From CAYYNP01 sp964472545 (GTDB lineage: Bacteria; Planctomycetota; Planctomycetia; Pirellulales; Thermoguttaceae): 5,230 nt of DNA. The translations under genes and the position numbers were made by a program. Shown here piece by piece: positions 5,202 to 5,230 of this stretch. The notes beneath the pieces are model-generated. The model did no database searches. It was not told the origin of the DNA and worked only from the letters and a program-made list of their open reading frames with translations. Where the stretch lies: NCBI GenBank assembly GCA_964472545.1, contig CAYYNP010000468.1, positions 1-5,230 on the forward strand, given 5' to 3'. Each line of letters opens with the position of its first letter. Position 1 is the first letter of the stretch.

Positions 5202-5230
5202 CGCCAACGCCGCCCGGCCCACACCCCCGC

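Noticed and set aside
4977..5222. An 81-codon minus-strand open frame over the repeat block
   Set aside because: It is composed of the inverted repeats, is Cys/Pro/Ala-rich without a domain, and overlaps the operon end; likely noncoding.
5187..5230. Possible gene start at the right edge (MFVPKRQ)
   Set aside because: The purine run is only 1 nt from the ATG, the codon lies in a hairpin loop, and too little sequence remains to judge.

Overview
The window looks like chromosomal DNA from a GC-rich member of the Planctomycetota, probably near the Pirellulales. This is inferred from two things: a Tat-exported Gfo/Idh/MocA oxidoreductase, a family strongly expanded in that phylum, and an RDD / SpoIIM / polytopic membrane protein / DUF4129 gene row of planctomycete style. 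No rRNA or tRNA gene, CRISPR array, transposase or integrase was seen. No marker fixes the species.

Layout. Positions 1-68 hold the downstream flank of the first gene, with a perfect 11-bp hairpin at 39-64. A Gfo/Idh/MocA oxidoreductase with a twin-arginine signal lies on the minus strand (69-1367). A 169-bp divergent intergenic region (1368-1536) carries candidate promoters for both directions and a small GC-only hairpin. Four genes on the plus strand follow, packed as one operon: an RDD-family membrane protein (1537-2448), a SpoIIM/DUF95-type membrane protein (2445-3434), a polytopic membrane protein I cannot assign to a family (3437-4276), and a signal-bearing single-span protein with a DUF4129 domain (4273-4980). 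The junctions are an ATGA overlap, a 2-nt gap and a second ATGA overlap, so translational coupling and fixed stoichiometry are likely. The last 250 bp (4981-5230) show no credible gene. They hold a pair of inverted 26-bp repeat units (24 of 26 positions identical), each internally palindromic, followed by a C-rich run and another hairpin.

How the genes may work together. The four plus-strand products are all predicted membrane proteins. RDD, SpoIIM/DUF95 and DUF4129 genes are known to cluster with MoxR AAA+ ATPase, DUF58 (VWA-like) and DUF4350 genes in several phyla, so this is probably the membrane half of such a MoxR-type system. Its biochemical role is not established. The ATPase, DUF58 and DUF4350 genes are not in the window; the repeat block begins directly after the DUF4129 stop, where a partner gene might be expected. 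The oxidoreductase is transcribed divergently and has no evident functional link to the operon.
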